DNA from: CAZYTX01 sp964650485 | GTDB lineage: Bacteria; RBG-13-61-14; DATKZS01 | Length of the DNA stretch: 64,000 nucleotides | Assembly: GCA_964650485.1 (NCBI GenBank) | Contig: CAZYTX010000004.1 | Location: forward strand, 57,093 to 121,092 | Direction: 5' to 3' | Shown: piece by piece, positions 23,891 to 33,297 of the stretch | How the letters are laid out: each line of letters starts with the position of its first letter | How positions within the stretch are numbered: position 1 is the stretch's first letter | Made by a program: the position numbers and the translations under genes | Notes under the pieces: generated by a model | The model's input: the letters and a program-made list of their open reading frames with translations, nothing else | Databases searched by the model: none | What the model was told of the DNA's origin: nothing

Positions 23891-26311
23891 CTAGTCCCCC
23901 ATTCGGTGGCTTTCCCTTGCTATGATCTCGTCCTGGATCTCTTTCCCCAGTGTGGTGAAGTAGGCGTTGTACCCGGTCACGCGCACCAGCAGGTTTACGT
24001 AGCTATCCGGCTTTTTCTGCGCGTTTCGCAGCGTCTCCGGGTCTATCATGTTCACCTGGAGCGCGCTGCCCCCCTGTATGCCGTAGGCTTTGAGGAAAGC
24101 CTTCATGTTGTCGCGGCCCTTTTCGGTCCTTGCCATCACCGGGTTGAAGGACATGGTGTGCGATGCACCGTTTGGCGCCTTTTCCAGGTCCACGTTGTGC
24201 ACGGAGCGGGCAACCGACACCGGCCCCTTGCGGTCGGCCCCGGTGGCCGGGCAGATACCGTTCGAGAGGTACGTGCCGCGCGGCCTTCCGTTGGGAGTCG
24301 CCGCGGTCGAGGTTGCGTAGAATATCCAGTAGTTCCATGACAGGTACCCCGCCCGGAAGCGCCTGCCGGTCTTTGGCGAGGTCCTCTTTATTACCCTCTC
24401 GGCGAAAAAGGTGTTCAGCTCGCGCGCCATGTCATCGGCTTCCGGGTCGTCGTTCCCGTACTTTGGCGCCCGGTGCACGAGCATCTGCCGGAGGGACTCG
24501 TGACCCTTGAAGTTCTTCTTGAGCGCCTTTCTGAGATCCTTCATGCTGACTTTTTTATTGTCGTACACCAGGCTCTTGATTGCGGCCAGGGAGTCCACCG
24601 CGGTGGCGAAGGCCACGCCCTCCACGGTGATGAAGTTGTGCACTGGCCCGCCCGCGGTCACGTCCCTGCCCGACTCCGCGCACCCGCGCACGATGGCCGA
24701 GAGGTACGGGGTGGGCTCGAACTCCGCCCGGAGCGCGTCGGCCTCGGAAGCCGCGTCCATGAACTTGTCAAGCAACCGTCCCAACTGCGCGAAGAACGCT
24801 TCTTTGAACTTCTCGAACGACTTGAACCTTTTCGGGTCCCCGGTGCGCGCGCCCAGCCTTACAGGGATGCGCATGTCCCTGCCGCGGTTCATGGCGAGCT
24901 CGACCGCCTTTGCGAAGTTCGGGTTCACGTCCACCGTGCCGGAGCGGTCGTCGCCCTGCATGGTGTTCTCCAGGCACCCCACCGGCGCGTAGTCCCACAG
25001 CCGCTCCTTTGGCAGGCCGGCCCAGGCGAGCGCCTTCTGCGATATCCGGTCGAAGTTCATGAGGAAGGGCGACCCTTGTGCCTTGCCGATGAGATCAACC
25101 ACCTTGTCCAGCACCGCATCGCTCACGTTTTTGTGCAGCCTGATGTTAGGCTTGGGCTCGAGCAGGTTCATCTGCTCGATCACCTCGATCATGAGCATGG
25201 TAAGCTCGTTCGATAGGTCCTCCCCGTCCGGGCCGCATCCCGCCAGGGTGATGAGCTGGCCGAAGCCGGAGTTGATCCCCTGGTTGGTGCCCACCCTGCC
25301 CATGAAGTCGTAGGCGTAGTTGTGCTTTATGAACCAGCACTGGAGGAGCTCCCTGGCCCGGTCCCTGGTGATGCGGCCGGATTCGAGGTCGCTCTTGTAA
25401 AAAGGAAAGAGGTACTGGTCCACCCTGCCGGGTGAGAGCCCCGGCCCGGGGTAGGACTCCGCGGCCATGACCAGCATGTGGGTGAACCACAAAGACTGCA
25501 GGGCCTCGTGGAAGGTCCCGGCCGGCTCCCATGGCACCTTGTCACAGATGCGCGCTATCTCGTTAAGCTCCTGCCTGCGCGCGGGGTCGTCCTCGTCCTC
25601 GGCCTTGTTGCGCGCGAGCGCGGCGTACCTTTTTGCGAAGTCAGCCGCGGCCCGGCAGCAGGTTATGAGGGCGTCCAGGAACTGAGCGTGTTCAGGGGAG
25701 ACACCCTGCTTCATGGCCTCGTACTTCTCTGATAGGCCCCTGAATCCGTGGCGCAGCACTGAGGGGTAGTCGGGTATGATGTGGCCCGGGACCGCGCCGA
25801 AGTTGCCCATGCCGAACAGGTTGAACTTGAGGTTCTTTCTAAAGAGCTTCTTCTCGCGCTTCCTCCACTGTGCGGCTTCCTCCGGCTTCAGAGTCTTTGA
25901 CAGGGCGGTGTTGAAGTAGGACCCCGCGATGAGCTCGCCGTCGAGGATGGATACGGGCAGGTATCTTTGTATGACCCGGCTGAAGAAAACGGCCCTTCGG
26001 AGCGGCAGGCCGTTGTCCCAGAAGCCCTGTGGCAGCTCGACCTTTACAGCCGATGCCATGAGCGAGTCCTGGAACGCCTTTGAGAAAAAGAAGACCTCGG
26101 GCGCCACCCCCCACTGGTAGGAGGAGAAGAGGACGTCGTCCGGCTCGCCGGTGGTGAACCCTATGACCTCGTTCCTGAAGTGGTCCCGCTCCTGGAAGGA
26201 GAAGTACTCTTCCCGGAGCCTCTTCACCCTGTCGGAGAGCTCCTGTGAGGGCTTCCAGATTTGGACATCCTGAACGTCGCATGCTGCCTGGGTTGTCACT
26301 TTACCCTCCAT
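23891..26311 (-). CDS. Glycyl radical enzyme (pyruvate formate-lyase-like, dehydratase/lyase class)
   Basis: An 806-residue oxygen-sensitive radical enzyme. The C-terminal glycyl radical motif is RVTGYNAYFTTLG (Gly780). The thiyl Cys is Cys446 in VGCLENT: a single Cys followed by Glu448, as in the dehydratase/C-N/C-S lyase branch, not the double Cys of pyruvate formate-lyase. The substrate-binding residues are not those of any subgroup I can name, so the reaction is open. No radical-SAM activating enzyme gene lies nearby, which is unusual. It forms a two-gene operon with the split-barrel protein. Confidence 0.9.
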   Translation of the reverse strand: MEGKVTTQAACDVQDVQIWKPSQELSDRVKRLREEYFSFQERDHFRNEVIGFTTGEPDDVLFSSYQWGVAPEVFFFSKAFQDSLMASAVKVELPQGFWDNGLPLRRAVFFSRVIQRYLPVSILDGELIAGSYFNTALSKTLKPEEAAQWRKREKKLFRKNLKFNLFGMGNFGAVPGHIIPDYPSVLRHGFRGLSEKYEAMKQGVSPEHAQFLDALITCCRAAADFAKRYAALARNKAEDEDDPARRQELNEIARICDKVPWEPAGTFHEALQSLWFTHMLVMAAESYPGPGLSPGRVDQYLFPFYKSDLESGRITRDRARELLQCWFIKHNYAYDFMGRVGTNQGINSGFGQLITLAGCGPDGEDLSNELTMLMIEVIEQMNLLEPKPNIRLHKNVSDAVLDKVVDLIGKAQGSPFLMNFDRISQKALAWAGLPKERLWDYAPVGCLENTMQGDDRSGTVDVNPNFAKAVELAMNRGRDMRIPVRLGARTGDPKRFKSFEKFKEAFFAQLGRLLDKFMDAASEADALRAEFEPTPYLSAIVRGCAESGRDVTAGGPVHNFITVEGVAFATAVDSLAAIKSLVYDNKKVSMKDLRKALKKNFKGHESLRQMLVHRAPKYGNDDPEADDMARELNTFFAERVIKRTSPKTGRRFRAGYLSWNYWIFYATSTAATPNGRPRGTYLSNGICPATGADRKGPVSVARSVHNVDLEKAPNGASHTMSFNPVMARTEKGRDNMKAFLKAYGIQGGSALQVNMIDPETLRNAQKKPDSYVNLLVRVTGYNAYFTTLGKEIQDEIIARESHRMGD

Positions 26312-26400
26312 TGTGTTGAATAGGGCTTATCTTTCCTATACTCCGAGGATAGCTGCTGCAGGGCAATGCTACAACCGTTTCCCCTGTCTTGATACGAGGC

Positions 26401-29040
26401 TCACGGCCTCAGCACCAGGTGGTAGCGGGCCTCGGATTTGACCTTTTCCTGGTCCATGGTGGCGGTGTGGTACTGAGAGTCCAGCCAAAGCTGGTGCATG
26501 TCATCGTAATGGGGCGAGAGCCACTGCCCGGACTGGGAACCGTCAATCACCATGAGCGCGTGCTCCGGGTCTCCCATGTCCATGATGTGTCTCAGCACCG
26601 GTCCGCCCAGGCACTTCCAGGGGTTTCTGCCGAACCCGGACTGGCCGGCGTTTCGCACCGTGTGCCTGGCGCCCAGGTGGGGGAATGGCCCGATTGACAT
26701 CTCTTTCATGGGCCCGAACCCGAGCGGGTGGTACCACTTGATCACGTGGTGGTCCCCCCACCGGAGGTCCGCGGTGTCAGTGCCGTACTCCTTTTCGACC
26801 TCTTTCATGGCCTGGGATAGCGCCCTTACCAAGATATCGTCCATGTCCTCGACCTCTTCCGTGTCCTTGTCGTCAAAGTACTCGCTCCCGCCTTGTTCCA
26901 GCCACATGTTTATCACCGAGCTCATGCCGCGGCTGTCAAAGAACCTCTCGTAAAGGTCCTTTTCAAACTCGTCCGAGAGCACGTTCTCTCTCAGCTTCTT
27001 GGTGAAGACAAAGAAGACTATGGGCGCCACCGCGTCGAGGTCGCAGAAGTAGTTCCAGTCCTTGAGGATGTGGTATCCTTTTTTCACCATGGGGTCATCA
27101 GGGTCCTTGTTCTCGACCGCGCGGAGGAGACAAGGCACCAGCCACTCGGCCTCCTTGGAAAAGACGTCGTTCTGTATGGTTTTCATGTCCTCCACGTCCA
27201 GGGGGGCCAGCTCATTTATCAGCTCCTCGATGCGGGCGGCCCTCCATCCGTCGCCGTAGTTGGTTGCGAACACGTAAGGGTAATACTCTGCGTCCACCAC
27301 CTCGTTGTTTGCGGTTGCCATGTATCCCCTTTCCGGGTCAATGGCGTGCGGGAGTTCCATGAGCGGGATGAACCCGGTCCATTCGTACCGGTCCGTTTCA
27401 CCGGGAACCGGCATCACGCCGAGGCCCTTGTTGCGCACCGGCACCAGCCCGCCCGGGAGGTATGCTATGTGCCCGTCGGCGTCGGCTGCCACCCAGCTCT
27501 GGTTGGGGAGCACTATCATGTCCATGGCCTTTATAAAGTCGTCAATGCCGTGGCCTTTCATTATATGGTTGTACATGATGGCGATGTTCATGGTTTTGTG
27601 GCCTTCCTCCCTGGGAATCTTTCGGAAGCGGTCCAGGAACTCTGAGACGGTAGAAGACTGCACCAGGGCCTTGAACACCCTGGTGTCGCGGTCGAAGTCC
27701 CATCCGGTCCACCTGAGCGCCACCGGGGGCATGTCCTTTGCAGTCTCCCCGGCAATGTCGTTTATAATGGGTCCGTGAATGGACTGCTTTATCTTTATCT
27801 TCTTCTTTATGAAGCCGCGGCCCACCCGCACCCTGATCACTTCCTCTCGTATTGTGAACTTCCTCCACTCGCCGTTGTACTTGTACATGCCTGGATGGTC
27901 CTTGTCCACGGTCTCGATGAACAGGTCCTGCACGTCCGCGGAGGAGGTGGTGGCCCCCCATGACAGCTTCCTGGTGTGCGCGAGCACGGTGTAGGGGTTC
28001 CCCGGGAAGGTGACGCCGTAGGAGTCGAAGCCCGCGCCCTTGAGCCGCATCATGTAGAAGAGGGATGGCTGTATGTGCGTTAGGTGCGGGTCGTTGCATA
28101 GCATGGCGTTTCCGCTCTCGGTGAGCTTTGGACTCACGATCCAGTTGTTGGAGGCCATGGGGTACTTTTGGTAGAAGAACCTGTTTATGGCGTCGTTCCT
28201 TGCCATGAGCTCGAGCGCGGCCCTGCCGGCGAGTGGGAGTGAGTATCCCAGCTCCTCTTTGGACGGCCTTCCGCCGGGCGTGAGCTCGCGGGGAGTGCTG
28301 AGCTTGTTCTTGAGGATTTCCGGGGGCACGATGGTCGGTCCCTGGGCCACGTGCAGGGGCAAAAGCTCCCATGCGACCTCTTCGCCCAGCTCGTCCATGA
28401 CCCCGTAGCGCAAAAGCTCTGTGCCCATGTTCCCGCAGAGCATGCTGCCTATGAACCTTCCCAGGCTTACTATGTCCGCCACCCTGAAAGGCTCCGGCCT
28501 GACCCGGAGCACCTGGAACTCGAGGGGCAGGTCTTTCCAGTCTTTTTTGGATTCTATAAAGGCATTGGCCCCGTCACAGTATGCCTGGATCTGGTTGTAA
28601 ACCTTTGGGTCCTCTTCCCTGAGCAGAGCCTCGCCGACCAGACCCAGCCACTTCATACCCATGATCCTTTGTCTCTTGTCAATGCCCACGGTTGAGACCG
28701 GCATGCCCATGAGGCTCATGCCCGGGACGCTTAAGTGGCCGAAGAGCTCACTCATCCTTCCCTCGCTGGCCGCGCGCAAAAGCGCCATCTCCCACAGCCG
28801 GTCCTGTGCCTGCACGTATCCCGCGGCAAAGAAGAGGTCGTGTTCATTATCGGAGAAGATATGGGGTATGCCGTAGGAGTCGCGATAGATGTTGACCTCC
28901 CCTTGCAGGCCGTACAATTTTATGTTGCCGTCGTATTGTGCGAGAGGCGGGTCCTTCTTGTAGCTTTTCACCGCGCCCATGCACCCGGCCACTCCCAGCG
29001 CGATCACCGCGCACAGCACCCAATAGAAAGGTCTTTTCAT
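26401..29040 (-). CDS. Penicillin acylase family (peptidase S45) lipoprotein
   Basis: An 879-residue N-terminal nucleophile hydrolase that should self-cleave to two chains. A lipobox GVAGC (Cys20) marks it as a lipoprotein. The alpha chain has VNIYRDSYGIPHIF and FAAGYVQAQDRLWEM. The catalytic Ser297, N-terminal in the beta chain, is in MASNNWIVSP, followed by NDPHL. ATG 29040 has GGGGGAA upstream and begins the signal, so the ATG at 29064 is rejected. Family members cleave amide bonds of penicillins or acyl-homoserine lactones. The substrate here is unknown. It lies downstream of the PD40 cluster. Confidence 0.92.
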   Translation of the reverse strand: MKRPFYWVLCAVIALGVAGCMGAVKSYKKDPPLAQYDGNIKLYGLQGEVNIYRDSYGIPHIFSDNEHDLFFAAGYVQAQDRLWEMALLRAASEGRMSELFGHLSVPGMSLMGMPVSTVGIDKRQRIMGMKWLGLVGEALLREEDPKVYNQIQAYCDGANAFIESKKDWKDLPLEFQVLRVRPEPFRVADIVSLGRFIGSMLCGNMGTELLRYGVMDELGEEVAWELLPLHVAQGPTIVPPEILKNKLSTPRELTPGGRPSKEELGYSLPLAGRAALELMARNDAINRFFYQKYPMASNNWIVSPKLTESGNAMLCNDPHLTHIQPSLFYMMRLKGAGFDSYGVTFPGNPYTVLAHTRKLSWGATTSSADVQDLFIETVDKDHPGMYKYNGEWRKFTIREEVIRVRVGRGFIKKKIKIKQSIHGPIINDIAGETAKDMPPVALRWTGWDFDRDTRVFKALVQSSTVSEFLDRFRKIPREEGHKTMNIAIMYNHIMKGHGIDDFIKAMDMIVLPNQSWVAADADGHIAYLPGGLVPVRNKGLGVMPVPGETDRYEWTGFIPLMELPHAIDPERGYMATANNEVVDAEYYPYVFATNYGDGWRAARIEELINELAPLDVEDMKTIQNDVFSKEAEWLVPCLLRAVENKDPDDPMVKKGYHILKDWNYFCDLDAVAPIVFFVFTKKLRENVLSDEFEKDLYERFFDSRGMSSVINMWLEQGGSEYFDDKDTEEVEDMDDILVRALSQAMKEVEKEYGTDTADLRWGDHHVIKWYHPLGFGPMKEMSIGPFPHLGARHTVRNAGQSGFGRNPWKCLGGPVLRHIMDMGDPEHALMVIDGSQSGQWLSPHYDDMHQLWLDSQYHTATMDQEKVKSEARYHLVLRP

Positions 29041-29178
29041 CTGTTCCCCCTTATTAAAAAGCAAGCTGGTGTACTCCGTGACGAGTGCGGAGTGCGAGGG
29101 TTATTTATATCGCAATGAAAGGGTTGAATCAACATAAGCAAAGATGCAAAAAAATCGGCGGGATTTTTCTGTGAGGTT

Positions 29179-30396
29179 TCACCTGGCCGGATCGAGGAAG
29201 ATGTTTTTCTGTATTACCTGGTAGGGTGACTTTTTCGCCGCGTCTATTTTTTCCTCATCGGTCCTGTATCCTTGGGCCCGGGCGCGGACCGAATAGTTCC
29301 TTCCCGCGGGCACCGCGGCGTTGAACCCCCCATCCGGTCCGCTCTCCACTTTCTTGACCAGGTTGCCGGAGAGTGGCTCGATGATTTGCAGCACGGCCCC
29401 GGACACGGGCTTGCAGGTTTGGGGGTCATATTCCTCGCCCTGTCCGGTCTTTTTCAGGCAGGTGGAGCGGTCGAGCACCAGTCCTTTCACCACCACCATT
29501 CCCTGTCCCTTTACCTCGGCCAGCAGTGGCACGGAGTAGATGTCCTCGCGTCCGAGGGTCCCGGCCCGGCCGCTTGCGAGATACGCCTGGTCCCCGGAGG
29601 CGGGTATGGTGAAGTACATGTCGTCCCTGGTGGTGTTTATGGGGCTGCCCACGTTGACCGGGGACGCGAACTCGCCGTCCTCGATCCTGGACATTAATAT
29701 GTCGGTGCCGCCCAGGCCGCCGTGTCCGTCGGAGCTGAAGTAGAGCTTCTCCCCGTCCTGGTGTATATGCACGTGAATCTCGTTTCTTTCGGTGTTCACG
29801 GGCGGGCCCAGCCTTCGGGCCGCTGTCCATATCCACAGTATCCTGCGGGACACGAATATGTCCCAGTCCTGCTGGCCGTCGGGGCCGGGCCTGTCCGATA
29901 CGAAGTAGAGTGTCTTCCCGTCGTGGGACACGGATGCGTTGGCGTCGTTGTAGTCCGAGTTCACGGTCTTTGCCATCCTTTCCACGTTCTTCCACTCCCC
30001 GCTCTCTTCGTCTTTCTCCGCGGTGAAGATGTCGCAGATCCCCTGCTGGTCGAGCCTGTCGCACCTTGTGAAGTACATGGTGTCCGCGCTCGCGGTGAAG
30101 GAGTCCGGGCCTTCATTGTACTTGGTGTTGATGTCGCTACCCAGGTTCTCCGGCCCTGTCCACTCGCCTTTTACCCGGTATGAGACCCAGATGTCCTGGC
30201 CGCCTTGTCCGCCTTCCCTGTCCGAGGTGAAGTAGAGGGCGTTGCCGTCCGCGGTGACTATGGGCCCGAAGTCCGAGTCCGGGGAGTTGACCGCGGGACC
30301 CAGGTTTACCGGCCCGGTCTCCGGCCCCGCTTCTGCCGGGCAGAGCAGACAGCAGGCAACCAGGCACGTCATGACCAGTGCTCTATTAAGCGACAT
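29179..30396 (-). CDS. Exported PD40 beta-propeller protein without OmpA domain
   Basis: The 405 residues start with a signal peptide and then a beta-propeller of PD40/WD40-like repeats, with blades such as DFGPIVTADGNALYFTSDRE, TLYFVSDRPGP, KLYFSSDGHGGLGG and QAYLASGRAGTLG. After residue 295 comes a carboxypeptidase-regulatory-like domain (VSGAVLQIIEPLSGNLV, GGFNAAVPAGRNYSV). It ends there, whereas its neighbour at 31686 continues into an OmpA domain, so this copy appears to have lost the peptidoglycan anchor. It is the last of three paralogues. Confidence 0.85.
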   Translation of the reverse strand: MSLNRALVMTCLVACCLLCPAEAGPETGPVNLGPAVNSPDSDFGPIVTADGNALYFTSDREGGQGGQDIWVSYRVKGEWTGPENLGSDINTKYNEGPDSFTASADTMYFTRCDRLDQQGICDIFTAEKDEESGEWKNVERMAKTVNSDYNDANASVSHDGKTLYFVSDRPGPDGQQDWDIFVSRRILWIWTAARRLGPPVNTERNEIHVHIHQDGEKLYFSSDGHGGLGGTDILMSRIEDGEFASPVNVGSPINTTRDDMYFTIPASGDQAYLASGRAGTLGREDIYSVPLLAEVKGQGMVVVKGLVLDRSTCLKKTGQGEEYDPQTCKPVSGAVLQIIEPLSGNLVKKVESGPDGGFNAAVPAGRNYSVRARAQGYRTDEEKIDAAKKSPYQVIQKNIFLDPAR

Positions 30397-30483
30397 TAAC
30401 TCCCCTTTTAAAATTTTGTCCCGGGCCTTGAGAGAAAAGCGTGCCCCTCTCTTCCCCAGCGCGCAATCACGCGGGCTACGCCC

Positions 30484-31674
30484 CTAGCGGAGCGGCATCC
30501 TCAGCACCAGATTTTCGCCCAGTACGACGTTCCCCTTGTGTTTGCTGATATTCTCGAGCTCTTTCTTTGTGAACTTGTCCCGGTTGGCCGACACTATCCT
30601 GGGCCAGTTATCAGGGTTCTGGTAGAAATCTTCCGCTATGCTTCTAAGGGTGTCGGATTGCCCGGTTGTGTACTCCTGGAAATTTATTCCGCCGGGCTTA
30701 TATCTGTTTTCGTAGATTGAGACCACCACCCCGGACGCTGTTTTCTGCACGTTGTACAGGGGCAGCTCACTCTTAAAGTCTATCACCACCCTGGTCTTGT
30801 CAGCGTGCTGGCCCACCCTGACCCTTTTCACCCCCGCGGTGTGAACGGGGTATGTTTCCTTGGGCGTGCCGGCCTTTACACCCCACAGGTCCACTATCAG
30901 CTTGGGAGGGTGCATGACGTTGAAGTCCAGGTAGTCGTGCACCGCCCCGTTGGTCATGATCATGATCTGAATTCCCTTGTCCGGGACCCTGTAGAGGACC
31001 TCGCCCGCCACGCTGGCCGAGCCGTCCGGGTTCGGAGGGGGCATTTCGGGAAGCATTGGGGGGAACTTTGTGCCTGACTCTGTTTCAGGCATCTGGGGGG
31101 GAGGCGCGGGCGATGCTGCCACTGCGGTTGTGGGGGCTTCGAAGGGCTGCGGCGCCGCTCCTGAAAGCAGCCGCTCCAGTTCCTTTTTGGTCTCATCGTA
31201 AGGCATGGTGCCCTCTACGGCGACCTCTTCTGGCTCTTTTGCTGCTCTCTCTTTAGACTTCAGGGTGAGCACCAGCTTTTTCCGGCCGGACTCCAGGTTG
31301 TAGCTCACGTCCTCCTTGGTAAACGCCGTAACCCGGACCACGGGCGGCTTGGTGTAAGAGATATGCTTGACCTCCACCCTGGAGACCAGGCCCTTTCCCT
31401 GGATCTCCCCGGCCACCTCGGCGCCCAGGTCCGCGTTCTTGATGTCAACCAGTACCCTCACTGGATCCGTCAGCAGCACGGGTTGTCCTTCAATCATGGA
31501 AATGTCAGCCTCTATTACCACCTTGTCGGGCTCTGGCACGCTCACTGCCGTAACCGTTTTTTTCTCTCCCTCCGGCTCCTGCGCCCCGGCTACATTCCAG
31601 CCCGCGGCGCAAAGTACGGCAAGACAGAGGGAAAGGAGGGGCACAACCATCCGCATTTTCATCCGCATCATCAT
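30484..31674 (-). CDS. Exported AMIN-LysM protein
   Basis: A 396-residue periplasmic protein. A signal peptide is followed by an AMIN domain near 45-145 (LLTDPVRVLVDIKNADLG, GLVSRVEVKHISY), a Pro-rich linker, a second AMIN-like domain near 235-330 (PPKLIVDLWGVKAG, KRVRVGQHADKTRVVIDF) and a LysM-type C-terminus (DTLRSIAEDFYQNPDNWPRI). AMIN and LysM bind peptidoglycan, so this is a cell-wall scaffold. Its ATG at 31674 has GGAGGAG upstream. It sits between two PD40 paralogues, 11 bases after one, and is probably part of the same complex. Confidence 0.85.
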   Translation of the reverse strand: MMMRMKMRMVVPLLSLCLAVLCAAGWNVAGAQEPEGEKKTVTAVSVPEPDKVVIEADISMIEGQPVLLTDPVRVLVDIKNADLGAEVAGEIQGKGLVSRVEVKHISYTKPPVVRVTAFTKEDVSYNLESGRKKLVLTLKSKERAAKEPEEVAVEGTMPYDETKKELERLLSGAAPQPFEAPTTAVAASPAPPPQMPETESGTKFPPMLPEMPPPNPDGSASVAGEVLYRVPDKGIQIMIMTNGAVHDYLDFNVMHPPKLIVDLWGVKAGTPKETYPVHTAGVKRVRVGQHADKTRVVIDFKSELPLYNVQKTASGVVVSIYENRYKPGGINFQEYTTGQSDTLRSIAEDFYQNPDNWPRIVSANRDKFTKKELENISKHKGNVVLGENLVLRMPLR

Positions 31675-31685
31675 AAGCTCTCCTC

Positions 31686-33257
31686 CTATTGCTGAGTGAC
31701 TTTGAACTCCACCCGTCGGTTAAGCTGGCGGCCCTCGTCAGTGGAGTTGGTGGCGATGGGCATGCGCTCGCCATAACCGTAAGATTCAAGCCTGCCCGGG
31801 TTGATGCCTCCCTCTGTCACCAGGTAGTCCTTTACGGACTGGGCTCTTCTCTTGGACAGCCTTATGTTGTAGGTGTCGCTTCCCTTGGCGTCGGTATGTC
31901 CCCCTATCTCGATATGGTAATTGGGGTTCTGGTTGAGCCAGCGCACGGCGTTGTTGAGCTCGTTCTTTGACTCGGGCCTCAAGGTGGCCTTGTCAAAGTC
32001 GAAGTAGATGTTGTTTAGCACGAAGGCTATCCTCGGCGGCACCAGGAGGATGTTTTTCTCCACCACCTGATATGGCTGCGCCTCGGAGAGGTTGAATCGG
32101 TCGGAGTGGAAGGAGTATCCCTTGGCCGTGGCTGACACGGAGTAATCTTTGCCCGCGGGTATGACCACCTGGTAGAAGCCGGAAGGGCCGGTCACGCTCT
32201 GCTTGACCAGCACGTCGGTGACCACCTCGGCAAGTCGCACCACCGCGCCCTGTATTGGCGTGCAGGTCTCGATGTCGTACACCGGCACCCCGGTGCCCGG
32301 GTCCGAGGAGGGCGGCGCACAGGTGGTCTTGTCTGCCACGATGCCCTTTACAATGACCACGCCTTTCTCCGGCCTCACTATGCCCAGGGGTACGGCGTAT
32401 ATATCTTCCTGGCCGTGGGTGCCGGCCCGGTTGGACGCAAGATATGCCAGGTCCCCGGCCGCGGGTATGGTGAAGTACATGTCGTTCTGAGGGCTGTTGA
32501 CCAGGGGGCCCAGGTTGCGGGGCTCCGAGTATTGCCCCTCCTTGACCTTGGCCATGAAGATGTCGGCCCCGCCGAACCCGCCGTGCCCGTCGGAGCTGAA
32601 GAAGAGGTCCTCGTCGTTCTGGTGGATGACCACGTGGAGCTCGTTCATGTCGGTGTTTATGGGCGGGCCCACCCTTTGCGATTTCTGCCACTCGCCGTTT
32701 TCCTTTGTGGAGATGAATATGTCCCAGTTTTTTCTCTTCCTGTCCGGGGTGGGCCTGTCGGATACGTAGTAAAGGGTGGACTCGTCATATGACAGGGACG
32801 CGTTTGCGTCGTTGTACCTGGAGTTGATGGCGTCCCCCAGGTTCCTGGGGTTGATCCATTTCTTTGTTTCCTCGTCCCACGATGCCGTGTAGAGGTCGCA
32901 GGTGCCGGGCTGTCCCACCTTGTCGCAACGGGTGAAGAACATGGTGCGCTCGTCCACGGACAGGGTGTCAGGCCCCTCGTTGAACTTGGTGTTTACAGGC
33001 TCGCCCAGGTTCTCGGGCGGACCCCAGTTGCCCTCCTTCAGCCTGGAGACCCAGATGTCCTGGCCCCCGAAGCCTCCCTCCCGGGTGGAGGTGAAGTAAA
33101 GAGCGTTGCCGTCAGCAGATATTATGGGTCCAAAGTCGGAATCAGGAGAGTTGACCACTGGACCCAGGTTGGTGGCCTCGTCCTGGGCCTTGGCTGCCGG
33201 CATTATAAAAAGAAAAAGCCCCGCTACCACAACCGCCGCAATACTCGCGTTTCGCAT
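31686..33257 (-). CDS. PD40 beta-propeller, regulatory-like and OmpA domain protein
   Basis: The longest paralogue (523 residues). Order: signal peptide; PD40 propeller to about 305 with DFGPIISADGNALYFTSTRE and DLFFSSDGHGGFGGADIF; a carboxypeptidase-regulatory-like domain to about 400 (VTGPSGFYQVVIPAGKDYSV); then OmpA/Pal peptidoglycan binding (415-523) with IYFDFDKATLRPES, GGHTDAKGSDTYN, LSKRRAQSVKDYL and QLNRRVEF. The diaminopimelate-binding Asp and Arg are present, so it should anchor to the wall. The propeller may bind envelope partners. Confidence 0.9.
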   Translation of the reverse strand: MRNASIAAVVVAGLFLFIMPAAKAQDEATNLGPVVNSPDSDFGPIISADGNALYFTSTREGGFGGQDIWVSRLKEGNWGPPENLGEPVNTKFNEGPDTLSVDERTMFFTRCDKVGQPGTCDLYTASWDEETKKWINPRNLGDAINSRYNDANASLSYDESTLYYVSDRPTPDRKRKNWDIFISTKENGEWQKSQRVGPPINTDMNELHVVIHQNDEDLFFSSDGHGGFGGADIFMAKVKEGQYSEPRNLGPLVNSPQNDMYFTIPAAGDLAYLASNRAGTHGQEDIYAVPLGIVRPEKGVVIVKGIVADKTTCAPPSSDPGTGVPVYDIETCTPIQGAVVRLAEVVTDVLVKQSVTGPSGFYQVVIPAGKDYSVSATAKGYSFHSDRFNLSEAQPYQVVEKNILLVPPRIAFVLNNIYFDFDKATLRPESKNELNNAVRWLNQNPNYHIEIGGHTDAKGSDTYNIRLSKRRAQSVKDYLVTEGGINPGRLESYGYGERMPIATNSTDEGRQLNRRVEFKVTQQ

Positions 33258-33297
33258 CAGTATCCTCCCCGCCCCCGTTCCGGAGCTCTATTTAGGT

